Shown: positions 30,199 to 40,925 of the stretch, piece by piece
Layout of the letters: each line of letters starts with the position of its first letter
Numbering within the stretch: the stretch's first letter is position 1
From: Compostimonas suwonensis
GTDB taxonomy: Bacteria; Actinomycetota; Actinomycetes; Actinomycetales; Microbacteriaceae
Direction: 5' to 3'
NCBI RefSeq assembly: GCF_002797855.1
Contig: NZ_PGFB01000001.1
Location: 682,001 to 746,000 of the forward strand
Length of the DNA: 64,000 nt
Program-made: the position numbers and the translations under genes
The notes under the pieces: generated by a model
What the model was told of the DNA's origin: nothing
Database searches by the model: none
Seen by the model: the letters and a program-made list of their open reading frames with translations, nothing else

Positions 30199-31431
30199 AT
30201 GCATCCTGATCGCCGCCCTCGCCTGACGCCCGCGATCGCCGACGTGCGCCGGGCCGTGCGCGACGCCCTCGCATCCGCTCGCCTCGGCGCCCACCTCGCT
30301 GCTCATCTCCCCGCGCACTCGTCTCTCCCTCCTCACCCGTCTCTCCCTCCTCATCCGTCCCCCCTTCCTCACTCATCCCTTCCTCCTCAAAACGACGGAG
30401 ATTCTGCCGATTCCGGGCGTTTTCTGCCAGAAACCGCCGCTGAGGGCGAAAAGTCCGTCGTTTTGGGCGGGAGCGGGAGCGGGGGCAGGGGCGGGAGCGG
30501 TGGGGAAGAAGAAGAGGGGGGGCTCGTGCTCGTGGCGCTCAGCGGCGGCCCCGACTCGCTCGCGCTCGCGGCGGCGACGGCCTTCGAGGCGCCGCGGGCC
30601 GGCATCCGCGCGGGCGCCGTGGTCGTCGACCACGGTCTGCAGGCCGGGTCGGCGGATGTCGCGGCGCACGCCGCTCGTCAGGCCCGCGCGCTGGGGCTCG
30701 ACCCCGTGCTCGTGCGCACGGTCGCGGTGGGCACCGGTCCGGGCGCCGGCGGCCCGGAGGGCGCGGCCCGAGCCGCCCGCTACCGGGCTTTCGACGAGGC
30801 CCGAGCCGAGACGGGCGCGAGTCACGTGCTCGTGGCGCACACGCTCGACGATCAGGCCGAGACGGTGCTGCTCGGCCTCGCCCGGGGGTCCGGCCCCGCG
30901 AGCCTGCGAGGTATGGCGCCGGCGACCGGGCCGTACCTGCGCCCGCTGCTCGGCATCCGCCGGCAGACGACGCACGCCTTCTGCGCCGACTCCGGGCTGG
31001 AGCCCTGGCACGACCCGCAGAACGACGACCCGGCCTTCACCCGCGTGCGTGTGCGCCGGACGGTGCTGCCGATGCTCGAGCGCGAGCTCGGCGGGGGCGT
31101 CGCCGAGGCGCTCGCCCGCACGGCCGAGCAGCTCCGCGAGGACTCCGACGCGCTCGACGACATGATCCTCGAGTTCGTCGAGGAGATCTGCGAGCCCGCG
31201 GAGGCCGGCATCGCCGTTTCGGTGGCGGCGCTCGAGGCGAACCCGCCTGCGCTGCGGCAGCGCATCATCCGCTATGTGGTCGAGAGCGAGTTCGGGGTGT
31301 CGATCGACCGGGGCCACACGATGCAGGTGGCCCGGCTCGTGACCGACTGGCACGGCCAGAAAGCGCTCGATCTTCCAGGGGTTAGAGTGTTGAGGGTCGG
31401 CGGCCTGATCGTTTTCTCGGCCGCCGAGTAG
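30199..31431 (+). CDS. tilS: tRNA(Ile)-lysidine synthetase TilS with an expanded N-terminal insert
   Basis: TilS modifies C34 of the AUA-reading tRNA-Ile with lysine and is essential in most bacteria. The PP-loop SGGPDS is at residues 115-120, followed by [17 protein letters not shown] and [18 protein letters not shown], all conserved. A short N-terminal helix ([15 protein letters not shown]) is normally joined to the P-loop by a short linker. Here about 75 residues intervene: an 18-bp, six-codon repeat block (SLPPHP units, residues 42-62), a 26-residue segment (64-89) encoded by a full copy of an interspersed palindromic DNA element, and a Gly/Ser/Glu tract. The frame is intact, so the protein is probably functional. 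hpt follows closely. Confidence 0.95.
   Translation: MHPDRRPRLTPAIADVRRAVRDALASARLGAHLAAHLPAHSSLPPHPSLPPHPSPLPHSSLPPQNDGDSADSGRFLPETAAEGEKSVVLGGSGSGGRGGSGGEEEEGGLVLVALSGGPDSLALAAATAFEAPRAGIRAGAVVVDHGLQAGSADVAAHAARQARALGLDPVLVRTVAVGTGPGAGGPEGAARAARYRAFDEARAETGASHVLVAHTLDDQAETVLLGLARGSGPASLRGMAPATGPYLRPLLGIRRQTTHAFCADSGLEPWHDPQNDDPAFTRVRVRRTVLPMLERELGGGVAEALARTAEQLREDSDALDDMILEFVEEICEPAEAGIAVSVAALEANPPALRQRIIRYVVESEFGVSIDRGHTMQVARLVTDWHGQKALDLPGVRVLRVGGLIVFSAAE
30321..30388 (+). repeat. 18-bp coding minisatellite in tilS
   Basis: Units begin at 30321, 30339, 30357 and 30375 (the last partial). The first two differ at one base and the later ones drift. Each unit adds six codons (SLPPHP or similar), so copy-number change would keep tilS in frame. 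Confidence 0.8.
30388..30465 (+). repeat. Palindromic element CAAAACGACGGA family, copy 1, inside tilS
   Basis: Perfect 12-bp terminal inverted repeats CAAAACGACGGA (30388-30399) and TCCGTCGTTTTG (30454-30465). The length is 78 bp, exactly 26 codons, starting on a codon boundary of tilS. Related copies lie at 32052-32134 and 53757-53839. Confidence 0.9.
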
Positions 31432-31478
31432 CGGGCCGCCCGGCCTGCGAACCCCAGAGCGAAGGGCCCGCTGCACCC

Positions 31479-32030
31479 ATGGATTCGAGCGATCTTCCCG
31501 GCGATCTTGCGAAAATGCTCGTGAGCGAGGAGCAGATCCGCGCTCGCCTCGCCGAGATGGCCCGCCAGATCGAGGCGGACTACGAGGGCAAGGACCTGCT
31601 GCTCGTCGGAGTGCTCAAGGGCGCCGTCATGGTGATGGCCGATCTGGCCCGCGAGCTGAAGCGGCACATCGACATGGACTGGATGGCTGTCAGCTCGTAC
31701 GGCACGAGCACGCAGTCCTCGGGCGTCGTGCGCATCCTCAAAGACCTCGACACCGAGATCGCGGGCCGCAACGTGCTCATCGTCGAGGACATCATCGACT
31801 CCGGGCTGACGCTCTCGTGGCTGCTCGAGAACTTCGCATCCCGCGGCCCGGCGTCGGTCGAGGTGTGCGCGCTGCTGCGCAAGCCGGATGCCGCGAAGGT
31901 TCACATCGACGTCAAGTACGCGGGCTTCGAGATCCCCAACGACTTCGTGGTCGGCTACGGCCTCGACTACGCGGAGAAGTACCGCAATCTGCGCGGCGTC
32001 GGGGTGCTCGCGCCGCACGTCTACGAGTAG
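31479..32030 (+). CDS. hpt: Hypoxanthine phosphoribosyltransferase
   Basis: A 183-aa purine salvage enzyme converting hypoxanthine or guanine plus PRPP to IMP or GMP. Conserved parts: [20 protein letters not shown], the PRPP-binding loop [18 protein letters not shown] and the C-terminal [22 protein letters not shown]. The order tilS-hpt-ftsH is standard in actinobacteria. Confidence 0.97.
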   Translation: MDSSDLPGDLAKMLVSEEQIRARLAEMARQIEADYEGKDLLLVGVLKGAVMVMADLARELKRHIDMDWMAVSSYGTSTQSSGVVRILKDLDTEIAGRNVLIVEDIIDSGLTLSWLLENFASRGPASVEVCALLRKPDAAKVHIDVKYAGFEIPNDFVVGYGLDYAEKYRNLRGVGVLAPHVYE

Positions 32031-32051
32031 CCCCCTTTTTCTCTCGTTCTT

Positions 32052-32134
32052 CTCAAAACGACGGACATTTTGTTCCTGAGGGGGCGAAAGGCCGATTTTC
32101 GGGCAGAATTCGGCGAAATCTCCGTCGTTTTGAG
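32052..32134. repeat. Palindromic element CAAAACGACGGA family, copy 2, between hpt and ftsH
   Basis: CTCAAAACGACGGA (32052-32065) pairs perfectly with TCCGTCGTTTTGAG (32121-32134). The interior shares words such as GGGCGAAA and GCCGA with the other copies, partly as reverse complement. It may attenuate read-through from hpt into ftsH. Confidence 0.9.
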
Positions 32135-32211
32135 TGGAGAAAAGGGGTTCATTACGCCCACGGCAAACACGCAGGCCCCGCCCAGTGCCGCCGCGGTAAC
32201 CTTGCAAGACC

Positions 32212-34218
<2,007 letters not shown>

Positions 34219-34226
34219 GTTCGATC

Positions 34227-34802
34227 GTGTCCGGTGTCGACAGGGCGCGTGTCGAAGCTGCCGTGACCGAGCTCCTCCTCGCCATCGGGGAGGATCCGGC
34301 GCGCCCGGGGCTCGAGTCGACCCCGCGCCGGGTCGCCGAGTCGTACGCCGAGTTCTTCGGCGGTCTCGGCGAAGATCCGCTCGAGCACCTGCGCGACGCG
34401 GTGCCCCTCGGCGACCACGTCGGCGAGCTCGTGCTCGTGCGCGACATCTCGTTCCGCTCGATGTGCGAGCATCACCTGCTGCCCTTCGTGGGCACAGCCC
34501 ACATCGCCTACCTGCCGAGCACCCGGATCGTCGGCCTCGGCCGGCTGCCCAAGGTCGTCGACACCCTCGCCACCCGGCCCCAGCTGCAGGAGCGGCTGAC
34601 CGAGCAGATCGCCGACACCCTCGTGGCGGGGCTCGAGCCGCTCGGCGTGCTCGTCATCCTCGAGGCCGTGCACGGCTGCGTCACGACTCGCGGCCCGCGG
34701 CAGATCAACAGCTCGACGGTCACGATCGCGAGCCGCGGCGCCCTCAGCGAGCCAGCCGCGCGTGCCGAGCTCATCGCGCTCGCCACGAGGGGCACCGAGT
34801 GA
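34227..34802 (+). CDS. folE: GTP cyclohydrolase I
   Basis: A 191-aa enzyme forming 7,8-dihydroneopterin triphosphate from GTP, the first step of folate synthesis. Zinc ligands are in MCEHHLLPF and HGCVTTRG; GLGRLPKVVD and the C-terminal SSTVTIASRG are conserved. The GTG at 34227 fits the family N-terminus and lies 8 bases after the ftsH stop; no clear ribosome binding site is seen, so translation may be coupled to ftsH. The stop overlaps folP (GTGA). Confidence 0.95.
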   Translation: MSGVDRARVEAAVTELLLAIGEDPARPGLESTPRRVAESYAEFFGGLGEDPLEHLRDAVPLGDHVGELVLVRDISFRSMCEHHLLPFVGTAHIAYLPSTRIVGLGRLPKVVDTLATRPQLQERLTEQIADTLVAGLEPLGVLVILEAVHGCVTTRGPRQINSSTVTIASRGALSEPAARAELIALATRGTE

Positions 34803-35611
34803 CGGCACGCACGCTCGTCATGGGCATCGTGAACGTGACGGCGGACTCCTTCAGCGACGGGGGGCGGTACTTCGAGACGGATGCCGCGATCGCCCACGGT
34901 CTCGAGCTCGCACGTGCCGGAGCCGACATCCTCGACATCGGCGGGGAGTCGACCCGCCCGGGTGCCGCCCGGGTCGCCGCGGCCGACGAGCAGGCCCGGG
35001 TGCTGCCCGTGATCGCCGCGCTCGCCGACGCCGGCCTCGTCGTGAGCGTCGACACCATGAACTCCGAGACGGCGCTCGCCGCCGCGCGTGCCGGTGCCTC
35101 GTACATCAACGACGTGTCGGGCGGGCTCGCCGACCCGGCCATGCCGGCGGCCGCGGCATCCACGGGCCTGCCGTTCATCGCGATGCACTGGCGCGGCCCG
35201 AGCGACGTCATGACCTCGCTCGCCCACTACGACGACGTGGTCGCCGAGGTGCGCAGCGAGCTGCTCGACCGGGTGCGCACGCTCACGGAGGCGGGGGTGG
35301 CCCGCGACAAGCTCGTGATCGACCCCGGTCTCGGCTTCGCGAAGCTCGCCGAGCACGACTGGCGGCTGCTCGCCCATCTCGACGCCTTCACCGAGCTGGG
35401 GCTGCCCGTGCTCGTCGGCGCCTCGCGCAAGAGGTTCCTCGGGCCGCTGCTGCCGGCGGGAGCGCCCGCGTCCGATCGCGACGCCGTCACGGCCGTCGTG
35501 AGCGCCCTCGCGGCGCAGGCGGGCGTGTGGGCCGTGCGGGTGCACGACGTCGCGGCGACCCGATCGGCCCTCGACGTCGTGGAGGCATGGCAGGGTGGTA
35601 TGCGTGACTGA
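34799..35611 (+). CDS. folP: Dihydropteroate synthase
   Basis: A 270-aa TIM-barrel enzyme joining 6-hydroxymethyl-7,8-dihydropterin diphosphate with p-aminobenzoate; it is the sulfonamide target. Visible blocks are MGIVNVTADSFSDGGRYF, DILDIGGESTRPGA, SVDTMNSE, YINDVSGG, DPGLGFAK and VLVGASRKRFLG. The GTG start overlaps the folE stop, and the stop overlaps the folBK start. Confidence 0.96.
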   Translation: MTARTLVMGIVNVTADSFSDGGRYFETDAAIAHGLELARAGADILDIGGESTRPGAARVAAADEQARVLPVIAALADAGLVVSVDTMNSETALAAARAGASYINDVSGGLADPAMPAAAASTGLPFIAMHWRGPSDVMTSLAHYDDVVAEVRSELLDRVRTLTEAGVARDKLVIDPGLGFAKLAEHDWRLLAHLDAFTELGLPVLVGASRKRFLGPLLPAGAPASDRDAVTAVVSALAAQAGVWAVRVHDVAATRSALDVVEAWQGGMRD

Positions 35612-36506
35612 CCAGGATTCGATCACGCTCACCGGATTGCGCGTGCACGCCAACCACGGCCTCTACGACTTCGAACGCCAGAACGGGCAGGACTTCGTCG
35701 TCGATGTGACCGCATGGCTGTCGCTGCTCGCCGCAGGCTCCACTGACGACATCGCCTCGACCGTTCACTACGGCGAGCTCGCCGTCGAGATCCACGACGC
35801 CGTGGCGGGCGAGCCCGTCGACCTCATCGAGACGCTCGCCGAGCGCGTCGCCCGGACCGTGCTCGCTCACGACCCCGTCGAAAGGGTGCGGGTGACCGTG
35901 CACAAACCGGACGCACCGATCTCGGTGCCCTTCGAGGATGTCGCGGTCACGATCGTGCGCCCCCGATCCGAGCATGCCGTGCTCGCACTCGGCAGCAACC
36001 TCGGCGACCGCGAGGCGACGCTCCGAGCCGCCGTGAACGATCTGGACGCGGTCCCCGGCATAACGGTCGACGCGTTCTCCCCGCTCTACGAGACCGACGC
36101 CGTGCGCCCCGACGGCGTCGACCCGGATGCCCCGGCCTACCTCAACGCGGTCGCGCTCGTGCACACGAGCCTCACCCCGCACGAGCTGCTCGCGGCGACG
36201 GGGGCCATCGAGCTCGCCCACGGGCGGGTGCGCGACGTCCACTGGGGCGATCGCACCCTCGACATCGACATCGTGAGCTACGGCTCGCTGCGTTCGAGCG
36301 ACGAGACGCTGACCCTGCCGCACCCCCGGGCGGCCGAGCGCGACTTCGTGCTCGTGCCGTGGCTCGACGTCGACCTCCGCGCGGCGATCCCGGGCGTCGG
36401 CTCCGTGGCCCGGCTCGTGGCGGGCCTCGGCGGCCCGGGTGCTGGCGGCCCCGGCGGTCACGACGTCTCCCTGCGGCGCTACACCGGGGCGGGTGAGCCC
36501 CGATGA
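35604..36506 (+). CDS. folBK: Bifunctional dihydroneopterin aldolase / HPPK (FolB-FolK fusion)
   Basis: A 300-aa fusion of two consecutive folate enzymes. Residues 1-115 are dihydroneopterin aldolase (GLRVHANHGLYDFERQNGQDFVVD with the active-site Glu region, later RVTVHKPDAPI with the catalytic Lys). From about residue 120 comes 6-hydroxymethyl-7,8-dihydropterin pyrophosphokinase (LALGSNLGDREATL, the RTLDIDIVSYG metal site, LPHPRAAERDFVL). In many actinobacteria folB and folK are separate; a fusion is common in Microbacteriaceae. The GTG at 35604 overlaps the folP stop; a GTG nine bases earlier is possible. It is followed by DUF3180 with an ATGA overlap. Confidence 0.95.
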   Translation: MTDQDSITLTGLRVHANHGLYDFERQNGQDFVVDVTAWLSLLAAGSTDDIASTVHYGELAVEIHDAVAGEPVDLIETLAERVARTVLAHDPVERVRVTVHKPDAPISVPFEDVAVTIVRPRSEHAVLALGSNLGDREATLRAAVNDLDAVPGITVDAFSPLYETDAVRPDGVDPDAPAYLNAVALVHTSLTPHELLAATGAIELAHGRVRDVHWGDRTLDIDIVSYGSLRSSDETLTLPHPRAAERDFVLVPWLDVDLRAAIPGVGSVARLVAGLGGPGAGGPGGHDVSLRRYTGAGEPR

Positions 36507-36970
36507 GGCGCACGCACGCCACACCGGTCATCGGCCTCGGGGCGATCGGTCTCGTCGTCGGCTTCCTCGCCGAGCTCGCGGCCGCCGCGGCGGGCCAGGC
36601 CATCTTCATCCCGCCCGTCTCGCTGCCGGTCACCCTCATCGCGATCGCGGCCATCGTGGTGGGCTTCGCGGTGCCCATCCGCCGGGCGACGCACGGCCAC
36701 GGCCGCCGCGTCGACCCGTTCCGAGCCATGCGCGTCGCGCTGCTCGCGAAGGCCTGCAGCCTGGCCGGCGCACTGCTCACGGGCGCGAGCCTCGGTGTGC
36801 TCATCTACCTGCTGAGCCGCTCGGTGATCCCCGGAGTGGGCTCGATCGTGCTGGCGGCGGTGACCGTGGCGGGTGCGGTCATCCTCCTCGTGGGCGGCCT
36901 CGTGGCCGAGCACCTGTGCACATTGCCGCCGGGAGGCGACGACGATCCGGCGGCCGGGGGAGCAGCGTGA
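36503..36970 (+). CDS. DUF3180 membrane protein
   Basis: A 155-aa protein with four predicted helices (about residues 12-30, 38-58, 80-105 and 112-135). DUF3180 genes follow folK in most actinobacteria and have no known role. The conserved segment DPFRAMRVALLAKACSLAGALLTGASLG is clear. Overlapping start and stop codons tie it to folBK and to the PH-domain genes. Confidence 0.88.
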   Translation: MRRTHATPVIGLGAIGLVVGFLAELAAAAAGQAIFIPPVSLPVTLIAIAAIVVGFAVPIRRATHGHGRRVDPFRAMRVALLAKACSLAGALLTGASLGVLIYLLSRSVIPGVGSIVLAAVTVAGAVILLVGGLVAEHLCTLPPGGDDDPAAGGAA

Positions 36971-37500
36971 GCGACGACAGCACGAGCAGGGCGACCGGCG
37001 AGACGGTGGACGTCTCGGCAGGCGGTCTCGGCCCGGTCGGCGTCGACTGGAAGCGGGTCTCGCCGAAGTACGTCGTCGTGGAGGTCGTCGGCACCCTCAT
37101 CACGGGCGTCGTGATGGGATTCCTCGCCTCGCTCTTCATCTGGCTCTGGCCGGTCTGGTGGGGTGTGCCGGCGCTCGCCGTCGTGGTCGTCATCGCGGTC
37201 GTGAGCCTCGTGATCGCGCCGCGCCGGGTGCGCTCGATCGGCTACCGCCTGCGCGACGACGACCTGCTCTTCCGCCGCGGCATCATGTTCCAGCGCGTCG
37301 TCGCCGTGCCGTACGGGCGTATGCAGCTCGTCGACATCAACCGCGGCCCGGTCGGCCGTGCGCTCGCACTCGCCGACCTCAAGCTCGTGACGGCCGCGGC
37401 GTCCTCGGCCATCTCCATCCCGGGCCTGCCGGAAGCCGACGCCGTCGAACTGCGCGACAGCCTCGTCGAGCTGGCGGAGAGCCGCCGGGCGGGGCTGTGA
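36967..37500 (+). CDS. PH-domain membrane protein (YdbS-like)
   Basis: A 177-aa protein with two helices (about residues 36-58 and 62-84) followed by a bacterial PH domain: YRLRDDDLLFRRGIMFQRVVAVPYGRMQLVDINRGPVGRALALADLKLVTA. It is the YdbS-like member of the YdbS-YdbT pair, which in Bacillus is linked to resistance to antimicrobial compounds. It overlaps both neighbours (GTGA). Confidence 0.9.
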   Translation: MSDDSTSRATGETVDVSAGGLGPVGVDWKRVSPKYVVVEVVGTLITGVVMGFLASLFIWLWPVWWGVPALAVVVVIAVVSLVIAPRRVRSIGYRLRDDDLLFRRGIMFQRVVAVPYGRMQLVDINRGPVGRALALADLKLVTAAASSAISIPGLPEADAVELRDSLVELAESRRAGL

Positions 37501-39185
37501 CCTCGCCCCGGCCGCCACGGCTCGCGGATGCCGCCGAGCCCGCGCTCATCGACGGCGAATGGCATCGGCTGCACCGGGCGACCCCGCTGCTGAAGGGCGG
37601 CATCGCGCTCGTCGTCGTGGCCGGCGTCATCATCGCGAACCTGCGCGAGCGGCTCATCGACATCTTCTTCAACGTGCCCGAGTACGACGGCGACCCGATC
37701 ACGCGCATCTACGAGCGCGGACTGGCCGGCTGGGCGCTGCTCGCCGTGCTCGTCGTCGTGCTCATCGCGGTGGTGGCCTTCTACTTCTCATGGCGGATGC
37801 ACACCTTCCGGGTCGGGTCGGAGTCGGTCGAGGTGCGCAGCGGCATCCTGTTCCGCACCCACCGCAAGGCGAAGCTCGACCGCATCCAGGGCATCAACGT
37901 CGCGCGGCCCCTGTTCGCGCGCATCTTCGGGGCGGCGAAGCTCGAGGTCAACGTCGCTGGGCAGGACGCGAACGTGCAGCTCGCGTACCTGCGCTCCGAC
38001 CTGGCCGACGGGCTGCGTCGCGACATCCTGCGTCTCGCATCGGGAGCCCGCACGCTCCCGGCCGATGCGACGGCCGAGGGCGCGGGACTCGCCGAGGGCG
38101 CGGAGGCGCCGGGCGCCGAGGGCGTCGCGGGCGACGGCACCGCGCGGCCCGGTCTCGTCACGCGCCGGGTCAACGAGTTCCTGGCCCCCGAGCTCGACCC
38201 GGATGCCGCGCCGCCCGAGTCGGTCGTCACGATCCCGCCCGGGCGCCTCATCGCCTCCATCGTGCTGAGCGGCTTCACGATCTTCCTCATCGTCGCGATC
38301 GGCGTGATCGTCTACGGCACCTCGCACGGCTACTACGTGCTGCTCTTCGCGCTGCTGCCCGGCATCCTGGGCTCGGCCGGGTACTACTTCTCGCGCTTCA
38401 CGAAGTCGCTGCGCTACAGCATCGCCGGCACGGCGGACGGCGTGCGGGTCGGCTTCGGCCTGCTCTCGACGAGCAACGAGACGATCCCGCCCGGCCGCAT
38501 CCACGCGATCGGGGTGCAGCAGCCGCTCATGTGGCGCCCCTTCGGCTGGTGGCAGGTGCGCATCAACAAGGCCGGGCACTCCTCGGCCCAGGGCGCGGCG
38601 GGGCAGGCGAACACGACGACCCTGCCCGTCGGCACCCTCGACGACGTCGAGCGGGTGCTCGCCCTTGTGGCGCCTTCGCTCAGCGCCGAGCAGCGCGAAC
38701 GGCTCGTGCGCGGGGCCCTGCGGTCGAAGGGGGCCGACGAGTTCACGAACGCCCCGAGGCGGGCGGCCTGGATCCGCCCGTTCTCGTGGAGGCGCACGGG
38801 GTACTTCATGACGGAGGGCGCTGTGATCGTGCGCCGGGGCGTGGTCTGGCGGGAGCTCGTTATCGTGCCCCTCGCCCGGGTGCAGAGCGTCGGCATCGAG
38901 CAGGGCCCGATCAAGCGCGCGCTCCGCCTCGCCGCCGCGAACGTGCACGTCGTCGCGGGGCCGGTCTCGACCCGCCTGGGAGCGATCGACGCCCAGCTCT
39001 CCGCCCGTTTCTTCGAGGATGTCGCATCGGGCGCCGTCGAGGCCGCCGGCGCCGACACCAGCCACCACTGGGGCCGGGCCGAGGCCTCCGGGCCGGGTTC
39101 GGACGTCGTCTCGCCTCCCGGTTCGCCTCTCGCCGCGCCTTCCGCCCCGGACGCCCCCGCTCGCCGGGACGGGAGCCCGGAGTGA
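37497..39185 (+). CDS. PH-domain membrane protein (YdbT-like, three PH units)
   Basis: A 562-aa protein with helix pairs near residues 32-52, 80-102, 255-275 and 280-305. Three bPH2 units are visible: FRVGSESVEVRSGILFRTHRKAKLDRIQGINV; LRYSIAGTADGVRVGFGLLSTSNETIPPGRIHAIGV; and MTEGAVIVRRGVVWRELVIVPLARVQSVGIEQG. Two low-complexity insertions (Ala/Gly/Glu near 185-215 and a Ser/Pro/Ala tail) are non-conserved. It forms one operon with the YdbS-like gene and likely acts with it at the membrane. Confidence 0.9.
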   Translation: MTSPRPPRLADAAEPALIDGEWHRLHRATPLLKGGIALVVVAGVIIANLRERLIDIFFNVPEYDGDPITRIYERGLAGWALLAVLVVVLIAVVAFYFSWRMHTFRVGSESVEVRSGILFRTHRKAKLDRIQGINVARPLFARIFGAAKLEVNVAGQDANVQLAYLRSDLADGLRRDILRLASGARTLPADATAEGAGLAEGAEAPGAEGVAGDGTARPGLVTRRVNEFLAPELDPDAAPPESVVTIPPGRLIASIVLSGFTIFLIVAIGVIVYGTSHGYYVLLFALLPGILGSAGYYFSRFTKSLRYSIAGTADGVRVGFGLLSTSNETIPPGRIHAIGVQQPLMWRPFGWWQVRINKAGHSSAQGAAGQANTTTLPVGTLDDVERVLALVAPSLSAEQRERLVRGALRSKGADEFTNAPRRAAWIRPFSWRRTGYFMTEGAVIVRRGVVWRELVIVPLARVQSVGIEQGPIKRALRLAAANVHVVAGPVSTRLGAIDAQLSARFFEDVASGAVEAAGADTSHHWGRAEASGPGSDVVSPPGSPLAAPSAPDAPARRDGSPE

Positions 39186-39898
39186 ACGCCGCACAGCGTG
39201 CCGGGCGTCTCGGCATCGGCATCATCGGCGCCGGCCACGTCGGCCCCATCCTCGGCGCCGCGCTCGCCGGGGCGGGGCACGCGATCGTGGGCATCTCCGC
39301 GATCTCGGAGTCGAGCCGCGAGCGCGCCGACGCGATCCTGCCGGGTGCGCCGATCCTGACGGTGCCGCAGATCGTCCAGCGCAGCGAGCTCGTGCTCATC
39401 GCGGTGCCGGACGCGGAGCTCGAAGGGCTCGTGGCGGGGCTCGCCGCGGCATCCGCCTGGCAGGCCGGCCAGCTCGTCGTTCACACCGCCCCGGGCTTCG
39501 GCTTCGGAGTGCTCGCGCCCGCGCTGGCCGCCGGCGCGATCCCGCTCGCGATCCATCCGGCTCTCGCCTTCACGGGCACGAGCGTCGACCTCGCCCGTCT
39601 CGCCGAGAGCTATTTCGCCGTGACCGCGCCGGGGCCGGTGCTGCCGATCGGGCAGGCCCTCGTCGTCGAGATGGGCGGCGAGCCCGTCATCGTCGAGGAG
39701 GGCGACCGGCCCGCCTACGCCGAGGCGATCGCCACCGCCACGAGCTTCAGTCGGGCGATCGTCGGCCAGGCCACCGGGCTGCTGGCTCAGATCGGCGTCG
39801 AGCAGCCGGGGCGCTTCCTCACCTCGCTCGTGCGCTCCTCGGTCGACAACGCCCTGGGGCTCGCGGGCGGCCCGACGACGGCCCCTGACCCGTTCTGA
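39182..39898 (+). CDS. Rossmann-like/DUF2520 oxidoreductase, pantothenate-linked
   Basis: A 238-aa protein with an NAD(P)-binding N-terminus (LGIGIIGAGHVGPILGAALAGAGH) and a helical DUF2520 C-terminal half, resembling ketopantoate or pyrroline-5-carboxylate reductases (VLIAVPDAELEGLVAGLA, IHPALAFTGTSVDLARL). It is always found just before panC in relatives, and a non-PanE ketopantoate reductase (PanG) has been described for this general fold. Ketopantoate reduction is therefore a reasonable but unproven role. The GTG overlaps the preceding stop. Confidence 0.8.
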   Translation: MNAAQRAGRLGIGIIGAGHVGPILGAALAGAGHAIVGISAISESSRERADAILPGAPILTVPQIVQRSELVLIAVPDAELEGLVAGLAAASAWQAGQLVVHTAPGFGFGVLAPALAAGAIPLAIHPALAFTGTSVDLARLAESYFAVTAPGPVLPIGQALVVEMGGEPVIVEEGDRPAYAEAIATATSFSRAIVGQATGLLAQIGVEQPGRFLTSLVRSSVDNALGLAGGPTTAPDPF

Positions 39899-39948
39899 GG
39901 CCCGTTCTGAGGCGTTCCGCCCCGTTCGACCCGATAGCATCGAGAATC

Positions 39949-40809
39949 GTGATCACCACCGTTGCCGAGCTGCGTGAGCGGCTCTCCGAGGCCCGTGCGG
40001 ATGCCGCGACCCACGGCCGAGCCGAGCCGCCCATCGCCTTCGTGCCGACCATGGGCGCCCTGCACGACGGCCACCTGGCTCTCGTGCGGCGCGCGAAGCA
40101 GCTCGGCGGCAGCGTCGTCGTCTCGATCTTCGTCAATCCGCTGCAGTTCGGCGCCGGGGAAGACCTCGATCGCTATCCCCGCACCCTCGAGGCCGATCTC
40201 TCCGCCCTCGACGCGGAGGGGGTCGACCACGTGTTCGTGCCGAGCGTCGAGGAGATGTACCCGGCGGGTGCGCCCACCACACGAGTGACGGCCGGCCCGG
40301 TCGGCTCGCTCTTCGAGGGCGCCGCCCGCCCCGGTCACTTCGACGGCATGCTCACCGTCGTCGCCAAGCTCGTCAACATCGTGCAGCCCACGGTCGCCCT
40401 CTTCGGCCAGAAGGATGCGCAGCAGGTCTTCCTCGTGCGCCGGATGGTGGCCGACCTCAACCTGCCGCTGCGGGTCGAGGCCGTCCCGACGGTGCGCGAG
40501 GCCGACGGTCTCGCGCTCTCGAGCCGCAACCGGTACCTGGGCGCGAACGAGCGCCGCGCGGCCCGGACGCTGTCGCTCGCCCTCGAGGCCGCCGAGTCGG
40601 CGGCCGACGGCGGAGTCGACCGCGCGGTCGCCGCCGGGCAGTCGGCGATCATGGGCGAGACGCTGGCTAAACTGGATTACCTCGTCGTCGTCGATCCCGC
40701 GAGCTTCCAGCCGGTCGGCGACGACTTCCGCGGAACGGCGCTCGTGATCGTCGCGGCGGTCGTGGGCGGCACCCGGCTCATCGACAACGCGGCGATCCAG
40801 CTCACCTGA
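39949..40809 (+). CDS. panC: Pantothenate synthetase
   Basis: A 286-aa ATP-dependent ligase of pantoate and beta-alanine. Signature parts are [57 protein letters not shown] and [10 protein letters not shown]. The GTG start at 39949 fits the family. It forms a likely unit with the DUF2520 reductase gene 50 bases upstream. Confidence 0.96.
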   Translation: MITTVAELRERLSEARADAATHGRAEPPIAFVPTMGALHDGHLALVRRAKQLGGSVVVSIFVNPLQFGAGEDLDRYPRTLEADLSALDAEGVDHVFVPSVEEMYPAGAPTTRVTAGPVGSLFEGAARPGHFDGMLTVVAKLVNIVQPTVALFGQKDAQQVFLVRRMVADLNLPLRVEAVPTVREADGLALSSRNRYLGANERRAARTLSLALEAAESAADGGVDRAVAAGQSAIMGETLAKLDYLVVVDPASFQPVGDDFRGTALVIVAAVVGGTRLIDNAAIQLT

Positions 40810-40830
40810 TCCGCTCCTTCGACCGAGCCG

Positions 40831-40878
40831 CACCAGAACCCACAACCAAGACCCACACCAGAACCCACAACCAGAACC
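40831..40878. repeat. Short tandem repeat between panC and lysS
   Basis: CACCAGAACCCACAACCA occurs at 40831-40848 and 40856-40873, a period of 25 bases, with ACCCACA and AGAACC words between. It lies in the G-poor leader of lysS, which would be single-stranded RNA. Confidence 0.7.
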
Positions 40879-40925
40879 TTCGCCAGAAGGGCGCTCGGGC
40901 CCGGCCCGCGGCGCGGAGAACGCAC

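Noticed and set aside
30321-30388. CRISPR-like array in tilS
   Set aside because: The 18-bp units are contiguous without spacers and encode protein in frame; this is a minisatellite. No CRISPR array or cas gene was seen in the window.
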